From Rusavskia elegans (taxonomy: Eukaryota; Ascomycota; Lecanoromycetes; Teloschistales; Teloschistaceae), in the NCBI GenBank assembly GCA_011316305.1, contig SAUG01000028.1, positions 218,961 to 282,960 on the forward strand: a stretch of 64,000 nucleotides of DNA, read 5' to 3'. Numbering within the stretch: the first letter of the stretch is position 1; the number at the start of each line of letters is the position of its first letter. Both the position numbers and the translations under genes were made by a program. A model generated the notes under the pieces. The model was given only the letters and a program-made list of their open reading frames with translations, had not been told where the DNA came from and searched no databases. Positions 30,101 through 41,144 of the stretch are shown here, one piece after another.

Positions 30101-33100
30101 AGTCAGGGGGCGCGCTTAGAGTACTCGTCTGGAAAGTATCTCCTTCACTCCCTTCATCGTCGTAGTCCAGACCATAGGTGGTGAAATGCTTGACTTTGAA
30201 CACCCAAGTGCCAGTATCTGCATCGTAGCGTACGAATTCGGTATCTCGGACCTTCCGAAGCCGCTGGACGTGTTTGTTGAATCGCTCCCCGCTCTTTTCG
30301 TACAATGGTGTCTTTCTATCCTTAGCACGGGGCCATGAGTTGGCTAAATGGATGGTCGAGGGCACATTGAGACCCTTTCCGACTGCAGGCTTCGTAGCCG
30401 CGTCCGGGTAGATGGTCAACGAGCGATGGGTGATCTGGGCAATTTCGTCGAAGATGTGATCCATGGGTACTTCGTTGAGGTTGACAGGTTTATCGAAGGT
30501 CACGAAGCCACAGTTCTCACGCCCGATGCAGACGTCTGGTACCCTCTTTTTCTGCTCAAAAGACATCTTGGCCACTTCCTCAAGAGACGGTTTCATGTAG
30601 TACGCTCCCGGTTGAGGGTCGCGCTGTGGCGGCTGCAAGGGTTGGCGAGAGCCTTCAGGCAGTTGCGTGTCATGGTCTCCGTCTTCGTTGATTACTGCCA
30701 GTTCATTGCCCTTGACCTGCTCCATGTCACGTTGCGCCGGGGTATCTTCATCTCGGGACCCGTTTTGGTACCCGTTTGACTGGGCGGGTGCGGATAATCC
30801 TTGCTCGGATGTTGGTGATTTGCTGCTCTCACCATTCGTCCCAACACCGCCATTGATGCCGTTCATTTGTGCACCATTCTGGCCGTCACCGTTGCCGCCT
30901 ACCGTACTCGCATCGAAGCTGACCTTTTTCTTCAATATACCGGGCTGCCGATTTTGATCGCTTCGCTCCAAGTTCGGTAAGGGGGGTGGCGCTGAGAAGA
31001 GATCGGTCCGGAGGCTTCGATCGATCGTCAACTTCTTCAAGCTGCCTGACCCACTGTATCGGCTACTGCCAGCCGAGAATGCGCCTGGTGATAGGAGTGA
31101 CTCCCCTTCAGTGTCAAAAGAACGACGGAGGTTAGTAGTGGATAGGCTCTTGCCAAGGCTCCGTGATATACTACCATGCAAGAGACTGCTACCACCCAGA
31201 CCTCCAGGAGTGCTGACATTGCTGGACATACTTGACGGTGTGCCGTAAGTGGAATATGAGAAGCCATAACCTTGGCGCTTTTGTGGAGTCACAAATCGAG
31301 AAGCCACATGCGGGTTGATTCGATACTGTGGTAATATTGCTGGCTTCTTCAGCTGACCTTTCTGACCGATGGGCGTGGCAATAGGACCAGTATATTGCTG
31401 CGGGGGGGGTGGAAGGCCATCGAAGATAGATCGGTTACCGTACGGATTGGGGTCGAATATAGAGGCGTTGTATGCTTGGGGTGCTTGGAGAGGGTTGTTC
31501 TGTGGTGGTTGCTGTTGTTGCTGAGAATTGTTGAATAGACTCGAGGTATTGTTGTTGTTGCTGGTACCGAAGAGTCCATTGGACTGTTGCTGCTGATTCG
31601 TGGAGCCTAAGCCTCCGCCGAAAAGGGACGAGGTAGCACCTTGCTGCTGGTTGTTATTGTTGTTGCCGAATAGATTGCTGCCTGTGCTGGTGCCAAATAG
31701 GCCTCCTGGCTTTGGCTGCTGCTGCTGGTTGCCAGTATTGAACAAACCACCCGACTGATTTTGCTGGTTCTGGTTGGTGTTGTTGCCGAATAATCCGCCA
31801 CCTGTATTGCCGGTGTTCGACGCATTGGTATTGCCAAAGAGACCCGTTCCGGTTGCAGCAGGCTTTGGGCCAAAAAGAGAACTCCCGCCAGTCTGATTAG
31901 TGTTTGCGTTGTTGAAGAGCCCACCGCCAGTGGTGGATTGTTGGTTATTCTGGTTATTACCAAATAGACTTCCGCCAGTATTGCTCGTGGAGTTGTCGAT
32001 ACCACCAAACAGTCCACCAGGTTTCTGCTGTTGGGTGTTATTACCAAAGCCTCCGAAGGCCGGAGCTGTGGTGTTCTGGGGTTGATTCTGGTTTTGCTGG
32101 TTGCTACCGAAGCCCCCGAACGGGTTCGATGCTGGCTGTTGCTGTTGCCCACTACCGAACGGCGCATTGGTCGCACTGTTTCCGAAAATCCCGCCTCCTG
32201 TGGAAGTATTGTTGCTTGTCCCAAAACCTGTATTCCCTGATGTACCGAAGCCCGTGCCGGTACCGGTGTTGTTTTGACCAAAGCTGAAACCTGACTTTTG
32301 CTGGTTGTTGTTGTTGTTGCCGAACAGACTACCACCCTGGTTACTGCCAAAGCCGCCAGTAGTATTGGTGGTGTTGTTTTGGGCTCCAAATCCACTTGAC
32401 TGGTTCGCGTTTCCAAAGAGGCTTCCACCACTGGGTTGAGACGTGGTGGTCCCAAAACCGCCAGGCTTTGCGGCTGCGCTTCCAAAAAGTCCTCCACCGG
32501 TGTTGGTAGCTCCAAATCCAGTAGTTGCTGTCGAGGCACCTCCAAAGGGAGAGGCAGAGGTTGTCTGAGCACCAAACAAGCCTGTGCTTTGGTTGTTGTT
32601 GCCAAAACCACCAGTCGTGTTCTGACCACCAAATCCTCCGAAGCCGGTGCTGGTCCCGAATGCGCCTGCTTGCCCACTTCCGTTACCATAGCGTCGGCCT
32701 TGATTGTAATCCGCAAGTCTCAATTCCTAGATACAGATTGTTAGCGACATCATCCCTCATTCCTTCTGTGATGACTGACCTCAAAAGAGTAGTTCTTGTA
32801 TGGCTGCATAAATGTAATGCTCTGAAAATGATTGGTTTGGCTGCCAGCCGGTGTATCCTTTTCGGAAAAGGGCTGGAAGGGAGTACTGCCGGTGCCTTGA
32901 CATTCTGCGACATTGGTGGCGAGCGCTGTGCTGGATGGAGCGGCAGCACCAAAAGCACCCACGGTCTGATTGTTGGATCCGAAAGCATTGGAGCCACCCC
33001 CGAAGAGACTTCCGCCTGTCGATGGCTGTTGTGCGCCAAAGGCAGGTTTATTTGCGCCACCGAACAAGCTTCCACCAGTGTTGGCGGTGTTTCCACCAAA

Positions 33101-33676
33101 GCCGCCGAAGCCTGACGAATTACCTGCGGTGGCGGTATTGCTCCCAAACATGCCACCTCCTGAACTTGTGTTGGTTCCAAAGGCTGTGGTACCGCCAAAA
33201 GGACTCGACGTGGACCCTGTGGCACCGAAACCTATATCGTTAGAATATGATCTTTGCCACGGACTCTCGAATTCAATTGCGTTTCAGGCTGTTTTCAAAG
33301 TTTGATACACGAATCGTAACGGATCGATTGAGGGACGTCTGACGAAGAGCGTGGGCATGATTGGAACTGTATGGACATCTGAAGCAAGCCAGTAGCCGAG
33401 TGTTGTACATACCTCCAAATCCCGTATTGGTAGAAGTGTTGTTGTTGGCGGCTCCAAAGAGGCTGCCGCCGGTATTCGCTGAGCTTGCGCCGAACCCGGT
33501 ATTGCTTGATTGTCCAAAACCTAAGAAGTCAATCAGTTTGGCAAGTCCGAAAAAGAAATCACAGGCTTTGCGAACTGCTAGCTGAGAAACTCACCTGTGC
33601 CAGAAGTGTTGTTTGACCCGAATCCACCAAAGCCACCAGAGCTCTGCTGATTACTGCTCTGTCCGAAGAAAGACAT
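27133..33676 (-). CDS. NUP145 (nup98-96/nup189): NUP98-NUP96 nucleoporin precursor
   Basis: Seven exons, 33676-33595, 33520-33413, 33231-32780, 32726-29349, 29222-28989, 28935-27325 and 27255-27133, give 1995 residues with all phases closing. The first 700 residues carry dozens of GLFG/FG repeats in Asn/Gln/Thr-rich linkers. A GLEBS motif, the Gle2/Rae1 docking site, lies around residues 200-230 and spans the 32727-32779 intron (FMQPYKNYSFEELRLADY). An autoproteolytic domain ends in KVKHFTTYGL, with the predicted cut after Phe1062 (codon 30183-30185), releasing Nup98 and Nup96. The Nup96 part is an alpha-helical scaffold that joins the Nup84 complex. The start of exon 5 could be 29222 or a few codons later, as both acceptors keep the frame. 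The gene is divergent from CDC31. Confidence 0.93.
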
Positions 33677-34146
33677 GACGTTTGATATGCTGAAAAAACG
33701 GTTGTTGGATTCCAATAGGTGAAGTGGGCTACGGAATCACTGATGAGTCCTCAGGAACAACGATTGTGCGCAAAAGCGCTCAGGCTGCGCAAGTGTCAAA
33801 TCTTCATAGAAGGTTTGAATCGCAATGAACGAATAAATAAATTGTCACGCGAGAAAGGTACCCAGTAGATGTGATGAGGGTCGAGAATGAGGACTGATAG
33901 AACGTGGTGATGAAGAGTGGGAGAGGTGGAAGGAGGTCTTAGTGCTCAAAATTACTCTGTGTGGGTGAAGGTCCAGGCACCAAGGAAATTCTTCACCACT
34001 GCTGCCTTACGAGTACGAAATTTTGCCAAGCTTTTACGCCGGCACGCGTCGACGCGACGAGCACAAGATTTGCTATTGCGATTGCGACAGGATCTACCTC
34101 GCATTTGTTTGACCAAAAAATCAAGGCACAATATCAGCGTGTAAAA
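33677..34146. promoter_or_regulatory. Shared divergent promoter of NUP98-96 and CDC31
   Basis: The 470 bases between two divergent start codons must contain both promoters. A short AT-rich run occurs at 33825-33845. One open frame runs through part of it but has no protein features. Confidence 0.6.
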
Positions 34147-34849
34147 ATGGCCTCTTCAGCAGCTCATCCAGCTTTCCCTTCTCGTAGCAATGCTTTCGGA
34201 AAACTCCCCGAACGCCCAATGACCACCTTTGGCACCTCTACGAATCAGCAGCGGGGGGACTTCCAGCGGGCAGAGCGCGAACGAGAACGGATAGAAAGGG
34301 AGAGTCGAGAACGAGAGGAGCAGAACCAACTATCTGAGGAGCAAAAGGAGGAAATAAAGGAAGCGGTGCGGTCAAAGCCTCCGATTGTGATCCTCCGAAT
34401 ATTAATACGCAGTTCAGTTCCACCTTTTCGACCTGGATAAAGACCTGAAGATCGACTATCACGAACTTAAGGTTGCTATGAAAGCCTTAGGCTTCGATCT
34501 TCCCAAAGCCGAGATCCTCTCTATCCTCCAGACACATGGCGCCCCATCAGAGCCTCCAAATCCTAACGTTCCCCACCATCCTCGCCTCCTACTCTCCTTT
34601 AGAGATTTTCAGTCGGTTATGACGCAACGGATATTAGCACGCGACCCTAGAGAAGAGATCCTTCGAGCCTTTGAACTATTCGATGAAGGCGGGAAAGGCA
34701 AAATCAACCTAAATGATCTTCGAAGAGTGGCTCGGGAGCTTGGAGAAGGGCTAGAGGAGGAGGAATTAGCCGCGATGATTGAGGAATTCGATATGGATAG
34801 CGATGGAGCCATCAACAGGGAAGAGTTCCTGGAGATTTGCATGCAATGA
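34147..34849 (+). CDS. CDC31: Centrin / Cdc31 EF-hand protein
   Basis: Two exons, 34147-34365 and 34418-34849 (intron 52 nt, phase 0), give 216 residues. After a basic N-terminal extension of about 60 residues rich in Arg and Glu comes the centrin signature [17 protein letters not shown]. The first EF-hand loop at 78-89 is canonical (D-x-D-x-D ... E), as is the last ([14 protein letters not shown]). The third loop ([12 protein letters not shown]) looks degenerate. Cdc31 is needed for spindle pole body duplication, and with Sac3 it also takes part in mRNA export at the nuclear pore, a possible reason to share a promoter with a nucleoporin. An insert of about 15 residues rich in Pro and His between the second and third hands is fungal-type. 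Confidence 0.9.
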
Positions 34850-35198
34850 TTGGCAGGATTGACGATTAGCGAGGGTGTTGCGGAGTTCACCGTTCTACGA
34901 ATGCGATGGGTTACGATCAGGTCTAGAGGTCGTGGCGATTCTATCTCTTTCCGATCAATCAACGATAACTTCATTCGCCATATTGTACTGATATTGTAAG
35001 TGTGCCACAGTGACTTTGGGCTGGGGGAAAACCAGACAGAGATTAAGGAACAGCGCTAGCGTTATATCGATAAGCCTTACGAATTCGTCCGCAATCACGA
35101 CGAGCGAGACGAGGTATTTTCCACCAGCGTCATCTCGATGTTCAGCCATTGAACAGACTGCGTGAGGTGAGTTGACTCACGTCTTATTAATTACCGCC
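34850..35198. other. Intergenic between CDC31 and the transacylase gene
   Basis: About 350 bases; nothing recognised. It should contain the CDC31 3' UTR and the next promoter. A GTGAGTTGACTCAC palindrome lies at about 35167-35180, within 20 bases of the next start, and contains TGACTCA. Confidence 0.45.
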
Positions 35199-36921
35199 AT
35201 GGCACCATCGTTGGTGCATTTGCCGAATGGTCAGACCTTGACGGTCTCGTCCGTGTTCGCAGGCTTCTCCTTCAAGGCTAACGACCTCAATGTTCACAAT
35301 TCGGCTTTTCCCCCCGGATGGACAATCATAATTGAGTCTCAAGACGACTTGGACGATGAGATTGCTGTGGATGGGCAGGAGAGCCATGACATCCCCAGGA
35401 AGGGCCACACACGGCGATTCAGGAATCCGACTTTACATGGCGACAACCTGTTCATATCATCCATATCCAACCCCAGCAACACCGACTTCAAGCCCGCTAC
35501 TTCTCCAACGAGGCAGATAGCGATGATGCTTTGGGCGACTTTGTGGTGGTACTTCCATCAGGTATAGCAATCCAACAGCCTGCAAGAAGTCCTAGGAGGC
35601 TGATGCTGGAAGAAAAGCCTAAACCGAATCCCCATATCACCACCAAAGGATTGAACGACCAGATCCCTGAAGATGGAAGACCAAAGGGAGACTGGCGCAT
35701 CAACATCAAAAGGGAAGGCATCTTCAAAGGCCGACATCTGCTACCAAAGCTCGAGCGGATGGGTATAATCACCAGCGAGGATTCTTGCGTTGGCGAAAGC
35801 ATCGATGATAGAAGCGGCGAGGGATGGATGAAGATGTTTGCCAGTCAACGAGGCTTCTGGCTCATCGACCCGAGAATCTTCCTCTTCACTCTATCGCCAA
35901 CAACGCACTCCCCCTTTCCAGGCGCCTCGCCCTACCCATCGAGACCCGGCTCGCCAAACCGCGACAGCTTTGCTCTCTCAAAACCAGATGCACCTGGAGA
36001 CATGCCGCCAGGTCTTATGACACCCCAAGCCCAATCCCCAGGCGGGCCCTTCGCCTCCGGCAGCCATCTCCCAACATACTACCCTCCCCCTCCAACCATC
36101 TTCAGCATCACAAACAACATCCGCCACCCCATCCGGCAAAAGCCGCCCGCCCAAGGCGAAACCTTCTACACCCGCTACATCCACTCCATCGGCCAATTCC
36201 TCTCCTTCCGAGTCGCCTCCCTCTCCCACAAATCCCCCGCCCATCGCGGCCCAGTCTCCGGCTCCACCCCCAACTTCCTCCCCCCAGGCTCAGGCGTAAC
36301 GCAAGGTTCTCTCCCCTCAATAGCAAACATGACTATCAACCCTTGCGACACCGACCTCCTACACACCTGGATGAACGAACCCCGCGTCAACGCCCTCTTC
36401 GGCATGGCAGGCCCTCGTTCCGTGCAGGAAAAAATGCTCCGCGATGCCCTCAACACTAAACACAGCTTCCCAGTCATTGGATGCTGGGATGGGAAACCCT
36501 TCGGCTATTTCGAACTGTATTGGGTGAAAGAGGATCGGCTGGGCAGGTATTTGAGCAGTCATGATTACGGCAATTGGGATCGAGCGTTCCATGCGCTTGT
36601 GGGGGAGCAGGAGTTTCGAGGCCCGCATCGGGTGAAGGTGTGGATGAGTGCGTTGGTGCATTATTGTTGGTTGGCGGATCCGAGGACCGAGAGGGTGTTG
36701 TTGGAGCCGAGGGTGGATAATACGAAGTATGTCCCGTTCGCTCTTGGCTTGTCATTGTCAATAATGTGTGTAAGCTAGCTTTTGCTGACGGAGTACGCTA
36801 CAGGTTCATCAATTATCTCCAGGACGTGGGGTTCTACAAGGAGAGGGAGATTGCTTTTCCGCATAAGCAGGCGGCGTTGATGAAGATCCGGAGGGAGGGA
36901 TGGGAAGCACCGGTGCTTTGA
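35199..36921 (+). CDS. sidL-like: Hydroxyornithine N5-transacylase of siderophore biosynthesis (SidL/SidF type)
   Basis: Three exons, 35199-35561, 35618-36726 and 36804-36921, give 529 residues; introns are 56 and 77 nt. The N-terminal half has HLPNGQTLTV, SFKANDLNVHNSAFPPGW, SPTRQIAMMLWATLWWYFHQ and GDWRINIKREGIFKGRHLLPKLERMG. The C-terminal IucB/GNAT fold has HTWMNEPRVNALFG, GYFELYWVKEDRLGRY and FINYLQDVGFYKEREI. These match fungal SidF/SidL, which acylate N5-hydroxyornithine with anhydromevalonyl- or acetyl-CoA. The C-terminus (EAPVL) lacks a peroxisomal SKL-type signal, which favours the cytosolic SidL branch (ferricrocin) over peroxisomal SidF. A Pro/Ser-rich insert near the middle makes it longer than usual. 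No siderophore NRPS or transporter is adjacent. The first intron uses a weak AAAG acceptor, chosen because the nearest CAG would make a 17-nt intron. Confidence 0.83.
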
Positions 36922-37346
36922 TGGAGATGTTGAGGCTGTGATTTGTATCGATAGACCTTGTGTGTGGTCGTGTTTGATGGATATTAGCGTTTATGAAGCA
37001 GCGAGTATCATGAATCCTTAATGTATATACTCACCTCACGTTCTATGGTCATTCAGTCGCAGATTCCCCTTCGCTGGCTTAAGTTTCATCTATCGGCTTT
37101 GCTTTATCATCTCGGTGTCTTGATCCACATGGAGATGATACGTAATCCGCGGCGTCTTATATATGGATCTATATATTCTCGGTGTACATGAATATCAGGT
37201 GGATCGCTCCGTTCGTCTGACCATATACGGCCACCGACTCCCATAAATGCTCACAACATAAAGTACCCATGAGAAGAGATCCGCTATCCCCCAACACCAC
37301 GCTAAACCAACACCCAAACCACTCACATCTGAATCCAAAACATACA
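36922..37346. other. Convergent intergenic region
   Basis: About 425 bases holding the 3' UTRs of the transacylase (plus) and carrier (minus) genes. No gene seen. Confidence 0.45.
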
Positions 37347-38476
37347 TCACACCACCAACCCACTCTCCTCCCTCTCCCCATGCAGCACTCTCCAAACCCG
37401 CTTATGCTGTTCCAAAAACAAAAACGTAACAACCGTATGCGGGCCCAAGCGCACAAAACTCGGCACCCACCCCCTAAACATCCACCCCACCCCCTCAACC
37501 CTATAAACCCTCCCCAAAACCCCCCGCAACCCTTCCCTCTCCTTCGCACTCATAATCCGCGTTTTGATCACGTCCACGGGACTGCAGATTGTCGTCGCCA
37601 CGAACCCGGCCAGGAAACTCGCGCTGAAATGCGTGTACAAGTTATCGGATAGCGGCGTATGTGATAAAATGAGTGTTTTGAAGCCATCGTACGACGCGAG
37701 TTGCGAAGCGGTCATTAGAACGGCTCGCATGCTGTTGGGGGCTACGCCGCGGAAGAGCGAACGCCAGCCTTCTTCACGCGTCATGCGGATGAGGCCGTCG
37801 AGGGCGTGGGCGTAGTTGCGGCGTTGGGCGGTGGGGAGGGCGGCGTCGTGTTGCATACGGACGTTGAGGACGTCGGCGGGGTTGCCGGCTATGCCGCCTA
37901 GGAAGCCGGAGGTGGAGGCCATGGCGACGAGGGAGGGGAAGGAGGGGGTTGTGGTGGGGGTTGTGAAGGTTGATTTTAGTTCTTCATAGATGCCGAAGCG
38001 GGTGGTGGAGTAGGTTAGTTGGCGGAGGAGGGAGGCGGAGAGCTGGGAGGGGAAAGGTTAGCTGGGATGTATTCGAGGGTGGTGATTGGGGGTATTGTTT
38101 GAGGAGCACCTTACGCCACTGTAGAGACCGAGGAAACCATTGCTTCTGAGGATACGGACGAAGGTACTGAGCATGCCTCGAGGGCCATCGGGCGTGCGGG
38201 TTTGAAGCCGGACCTGAGCCTACATGTAAGCTTTGGTTTGGGAGTGAGAAGAGGTGTAAGTAATGCCATGAAGATGATATACCTTGACTATCGAATAGGT
38301 TAGCAATCAATCATGCATATTATTCCCATTGTTCTATCTCTCCTACCCAAGTCCAATGGATGTGTCACCGCTGCCGCGCAGCAAGAAGCTGAACCGCCAA
38401 ACCAGAAGGGGTAGTGAATCGGGTTGCCCTTGGATTGGATGACACTTTCCCCCCTACTTCTTCCGGAGGAGGACAT
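37347..38476 (-). CDS. DIC1: Mitochondrial dicarboxylate carrier, with a 5-nt exon
   Basis: Five exons, 38476-38347, 38287-38283, 38213-38115 and 38042-37347 plus the start codon block within the first, give 309 residues; in fact four coding exons, the second being only TCAAG (5 nt). Three mitochondrial-carrier signatures are present: HPLDLVKVRLQ, GNPADVLNVRMQ and CSPVDVIKTRIM, with six expected helices. The start ATG at 38476 gives a short Ser/Arg-rich N-terminus. Dic1 exchanges malate or succinate for phosphate across the inner membrane. The 5-nt exon is needed to restore DLVK: joining exon 1 directly to exon 3 breaks the frame. The flanking introns (59 and 69 nt) have good donors and acceptors. 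An oxaloacetate or 2-oxoglutarate carrier is the closest alternative. Confidence 0.87.
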
Positions 38477-40367
38477 ATCTCTGAGAACATCCCGCTCGGC
38501 AATGACGAACGACGGAGGAGAGGGGAAATGAAGCCCGATGTTTGGAGGTCAGCTTTGGCGTTGGCTGTGTGCGAAAAAGCTTTCGGCTCACCGGCTTTTT
38601 AATCTTCACTCTGCAGACGCCGCAATCTCGGTTCCGGGTCGTTGGGCCCCGGGTGCCACGCCTAATGCGGCCTGGGACTCTCACTGATTGGTAGGCTTTG
38701 ACTTCATATACGGTACCCACATCGTATAGGTCCATCGTATAGAGGTGTATAGAGCTCCTACGATTGCGAAAAATACCCTGGAATATTGTGTGATTGCAGA
38801 TAATTGCTATCCCTTAGGCTTTGAGTGAGAGTATGCAGCCAAAGCTAGTGACAAGGGTTTTTCAATTTGTTTGGTGGCGGATAGCATTATTATCATCTGC
38901 ATGAGAATCACACATTGCTCATTGCTGCATCAAAGCCTGAAAAATCATATGATTGTTTTTCTGCGTTATGGAGATGAACGACTGTTAGTCAGCTTTTAAG
39001 TGCGCTCTGGAGTTGCCCAAATAGATTTCGTACAGTGATAGTCAATATTCCACTAATACTGCTCAACCTTCTAAAGTGCTCCTGGAAGACCTGATGCTCC
39101 TCTTCGACTGCTGCTTTTGCTCGGCCTGGATCCCTCGCTTCTATGTCCACACTTCCGAACCGTAGTTCATTCCGCGTAGCTTCTACACCGCTGGGGCGGA
39201 ATTTCGGAGCGGAGGATACTTAGGCCCTCACGTGCTCCTACAAGCGTGGGTTGAGTCAGCCAGAACCCAGATTTCTAGGGATTTTCACATTCGCCGAGGG
39301 TGTAAGTTCCTGACGGACCCAGATGGAGAGAAAGCCGTAGATGTCTCGAGGGCCTTTGGGCGTCCGGGGGCAAGTTGGTAAGGGGTTTATGTAAGCTGCT
39401 CTTCGTATGGATGGAGATGTTGAGCATGCCGGAAGGGCTGCAAAGACTTTTGACTTTTCAAGTCGGCGAACTTTCCCAATCTTGGCAGTGAGGGATTTTA
39501 CCAAGGCCCGCCGTGGCGGAAGGAACACAGAAATCTGAGTATGGTAGCGTAGAGACTGACAACATCTTGCAAAGGTGCATGATTAATTGATGAGAAGCAA
39601 AGAGAGATAGCTGTAAGACAATAATATGGGACTATACAAAGAAAGCAGCTGGACCTATCAAAAGATCACTCATACTCACCGGACCCAGGACAGTATTCAG
39701 TTGACTGAATGTCGGAATCCTGCACTGAATCATCTTGCGTTCTTGAACCATGGACACTGGCCTAAGGCAACATGAGTTGAATAGTGGACCTATTGCACTA
39801 GCAGGGCAGGGTATCTGGTATGCCGGGCAGTCGAGGTCTCGGATGTTCACTCCGCCAGCCTGGAGCCAATGAGCCTGGGAGAAGATGGATTGAGTGAATC
39901 TTGCCTAGCTCGTCGAATGTCGGTACCGTTGTTCGACGTTCTTTTGACTCATTGTCGAACGTTTAGAACGGTGGCTCATCTTCTCTCTAGCATTTTGGAT
40001 ATTCTTCGTGTGGCAGTACTGGAAGGTACTTAACGGACAGGTCTGCATCAAAGTGGTTTTGTTCCTTGTCCTCTTTGCTCTTACTGTCGTTGCGTACAGA
40101 TGTGTTCCAATATATCTTGTTTTCAAAGAAACTCTTTGTGAATCATCTGCAGTGGTGTCAGCAAACACGTCAATCATCTGGATATCCACAGCATCAACAG
40201 CTTTCTTACTTTAAGATCTTGACAAGACATTGCGAGTTGTAAGCATGGCGAAGTCATCCCTTCTTAATCTTGCCATACTCATGTAGCTGTAGTCGAATTA
40301 TCTTATCCACTTTCAAACTCCATCGTCTTTACCAATAACAATCACAACAACCACACGACACACAAAC
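38477..40367. other. Long intergenic region with a DIC1-like remnant
   Basis: About 1.9 kb without a supported gene. A segment near 39338-39400 resembles part of DIC1 exon 3 and its upstream intron edge (annotated separately). The rest is unremarkable and moderately AT-rich. Confidence 0.45.
39338..39400 (-). pseudogene. Possible degenerate copy of part of DIC1 exon 3
   Basis: On the plus strand, the segment starting near 39340 matches the DIC1 segment starting near 38173 at 24 of 28 positions (core CTCGAGGGCC...GGGCGT). After a slightly shorter spacer both continue with ATGTAAGCT. In translation the remnant reads RTPKGPR where the gene reads RTPDGPR. The remainder of the gene is not recognisable nearby, so this would be a short, decayed duplicate. 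Chance similarity is not excluded. Confidence 0.4.
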
Positions 40368-41144
40368 ATGCCGCTCCAGGTTACCGCACGCCGCCGTGGC
40401 CAGTCCAACGCAGAAACAGTAACTGGTAGACCAATCCGCCTGGAAGATCGGCGCATAATTGCTGAGATGAATTCCAACAATCTCAACGACGACGATATGA
40501 GGCGCTGCTACGAAAATCCTGGACGGGCTGCGCAAATCTACAAGGAAAGGCGGCAAAGGCTCGCAAAGCAGGTGCAGGAGAGGATCGACCGCATTGACAA
40601 AGCCAGAAACGACCGTGACGAAGCCCTCCGCGCAAAGGAGACTCAAATGAAGATACTGGAGATAATCGCGGAGCAGAATTTCATCAAGAAGCTCCTGGAA
40701 GCCGGATTTGATGTACTGACGCCTAATATCAAAGTTGCTAGAAAGGGCAAGGTGGTCGAAGCCAGCGATCGCAAGACCCGCTTCGGAGGCAAGGCAAGGC
40801 CATTCATTGGCGAAAGGCTCGAAGGAGAGCCTCTGGCCACGACGGCACGCAGCAAGAAAAGAAAATATGGAGAGGCCTACCCATCATCACCGTCGACACC
40901 GCCGGCAAAGCAGGCCCGCAGGGCGACACCTTCACCATCCCCAGCAACGGCGGAGCAAAATAGGCGATCGGTATTGCCGTCGCCAGAAGAGATGCGACCA
41001 GCACCGCCAGCTCCGGTCGTCTGGAACGAAAACTTCAGCTGGAATCAACCTGTAGGGACGGGCCCAGGCATTGTTGAAGATCGGGAGCCAGATCCTATCT
41101 ATGAAGTCAAACGGATCAACTGCCACTTCAGGATGGGGGAATGA
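40368..41144 (+). CDS. Unknown basic coiled-coil protein
   Basis: A single exon of 258 codons. I do not recognise it. The first 40 residues contain RPIRLEDRRIIAEMN. Residues about 55-110 are strongly predicted coiled coil, with a regular Arg/Lys/Glu heptad look (IYKERRQRLAKQVQERIDRIDKA). Residues 110-150 (FIKKLLEAGFDVLTPNIKVARKG) look folded. A basic KKRKYGE motif near residue 165 could be a nuclear localisation signal. The C-terminal 90 residues are Pro/Ser/Ala-rich. It stands alone in a gene-poor stretch and could be lineage-restricted. Composition is uniform and codon use looks fungal, so I think it is a real gene. Confidence 0.6.
   Translation: MPLQVTARRRGQSNAETVTGRPIRLEDRRIIAEMNSNNLNDDDMRRCYENPGRAAQIYKERRQRLAKQVQERIDRIDKARNDRDEALRAKETQMKILEIIAEQNFIKKLLEAGFDVLTPNIKVARKGKVVEASDRKTRFGGKARPFIGERLEGEPLATTARSKKRKYGEAYPSSPSTPPAKQARRATPSPSPATAEQNRRSVLPSPEEMRPAPPAPVVWNENFSWNQPVGTGPGIVEDREPDPIYEVKRINCHFRMGE

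Noticed and set aside
31400..32700. Dense tandem-like repeats suggesting a satellite or array
   Set aside because: They encode GLFG/FG repeats of the nucleoporin in one continuous frame.
35562..35578. 17-nt intron in the transacylase gene
   Set aside because: Too short to splice; a 56-nt intron ending at AAAAG keeps the frame and restores the family sequence.
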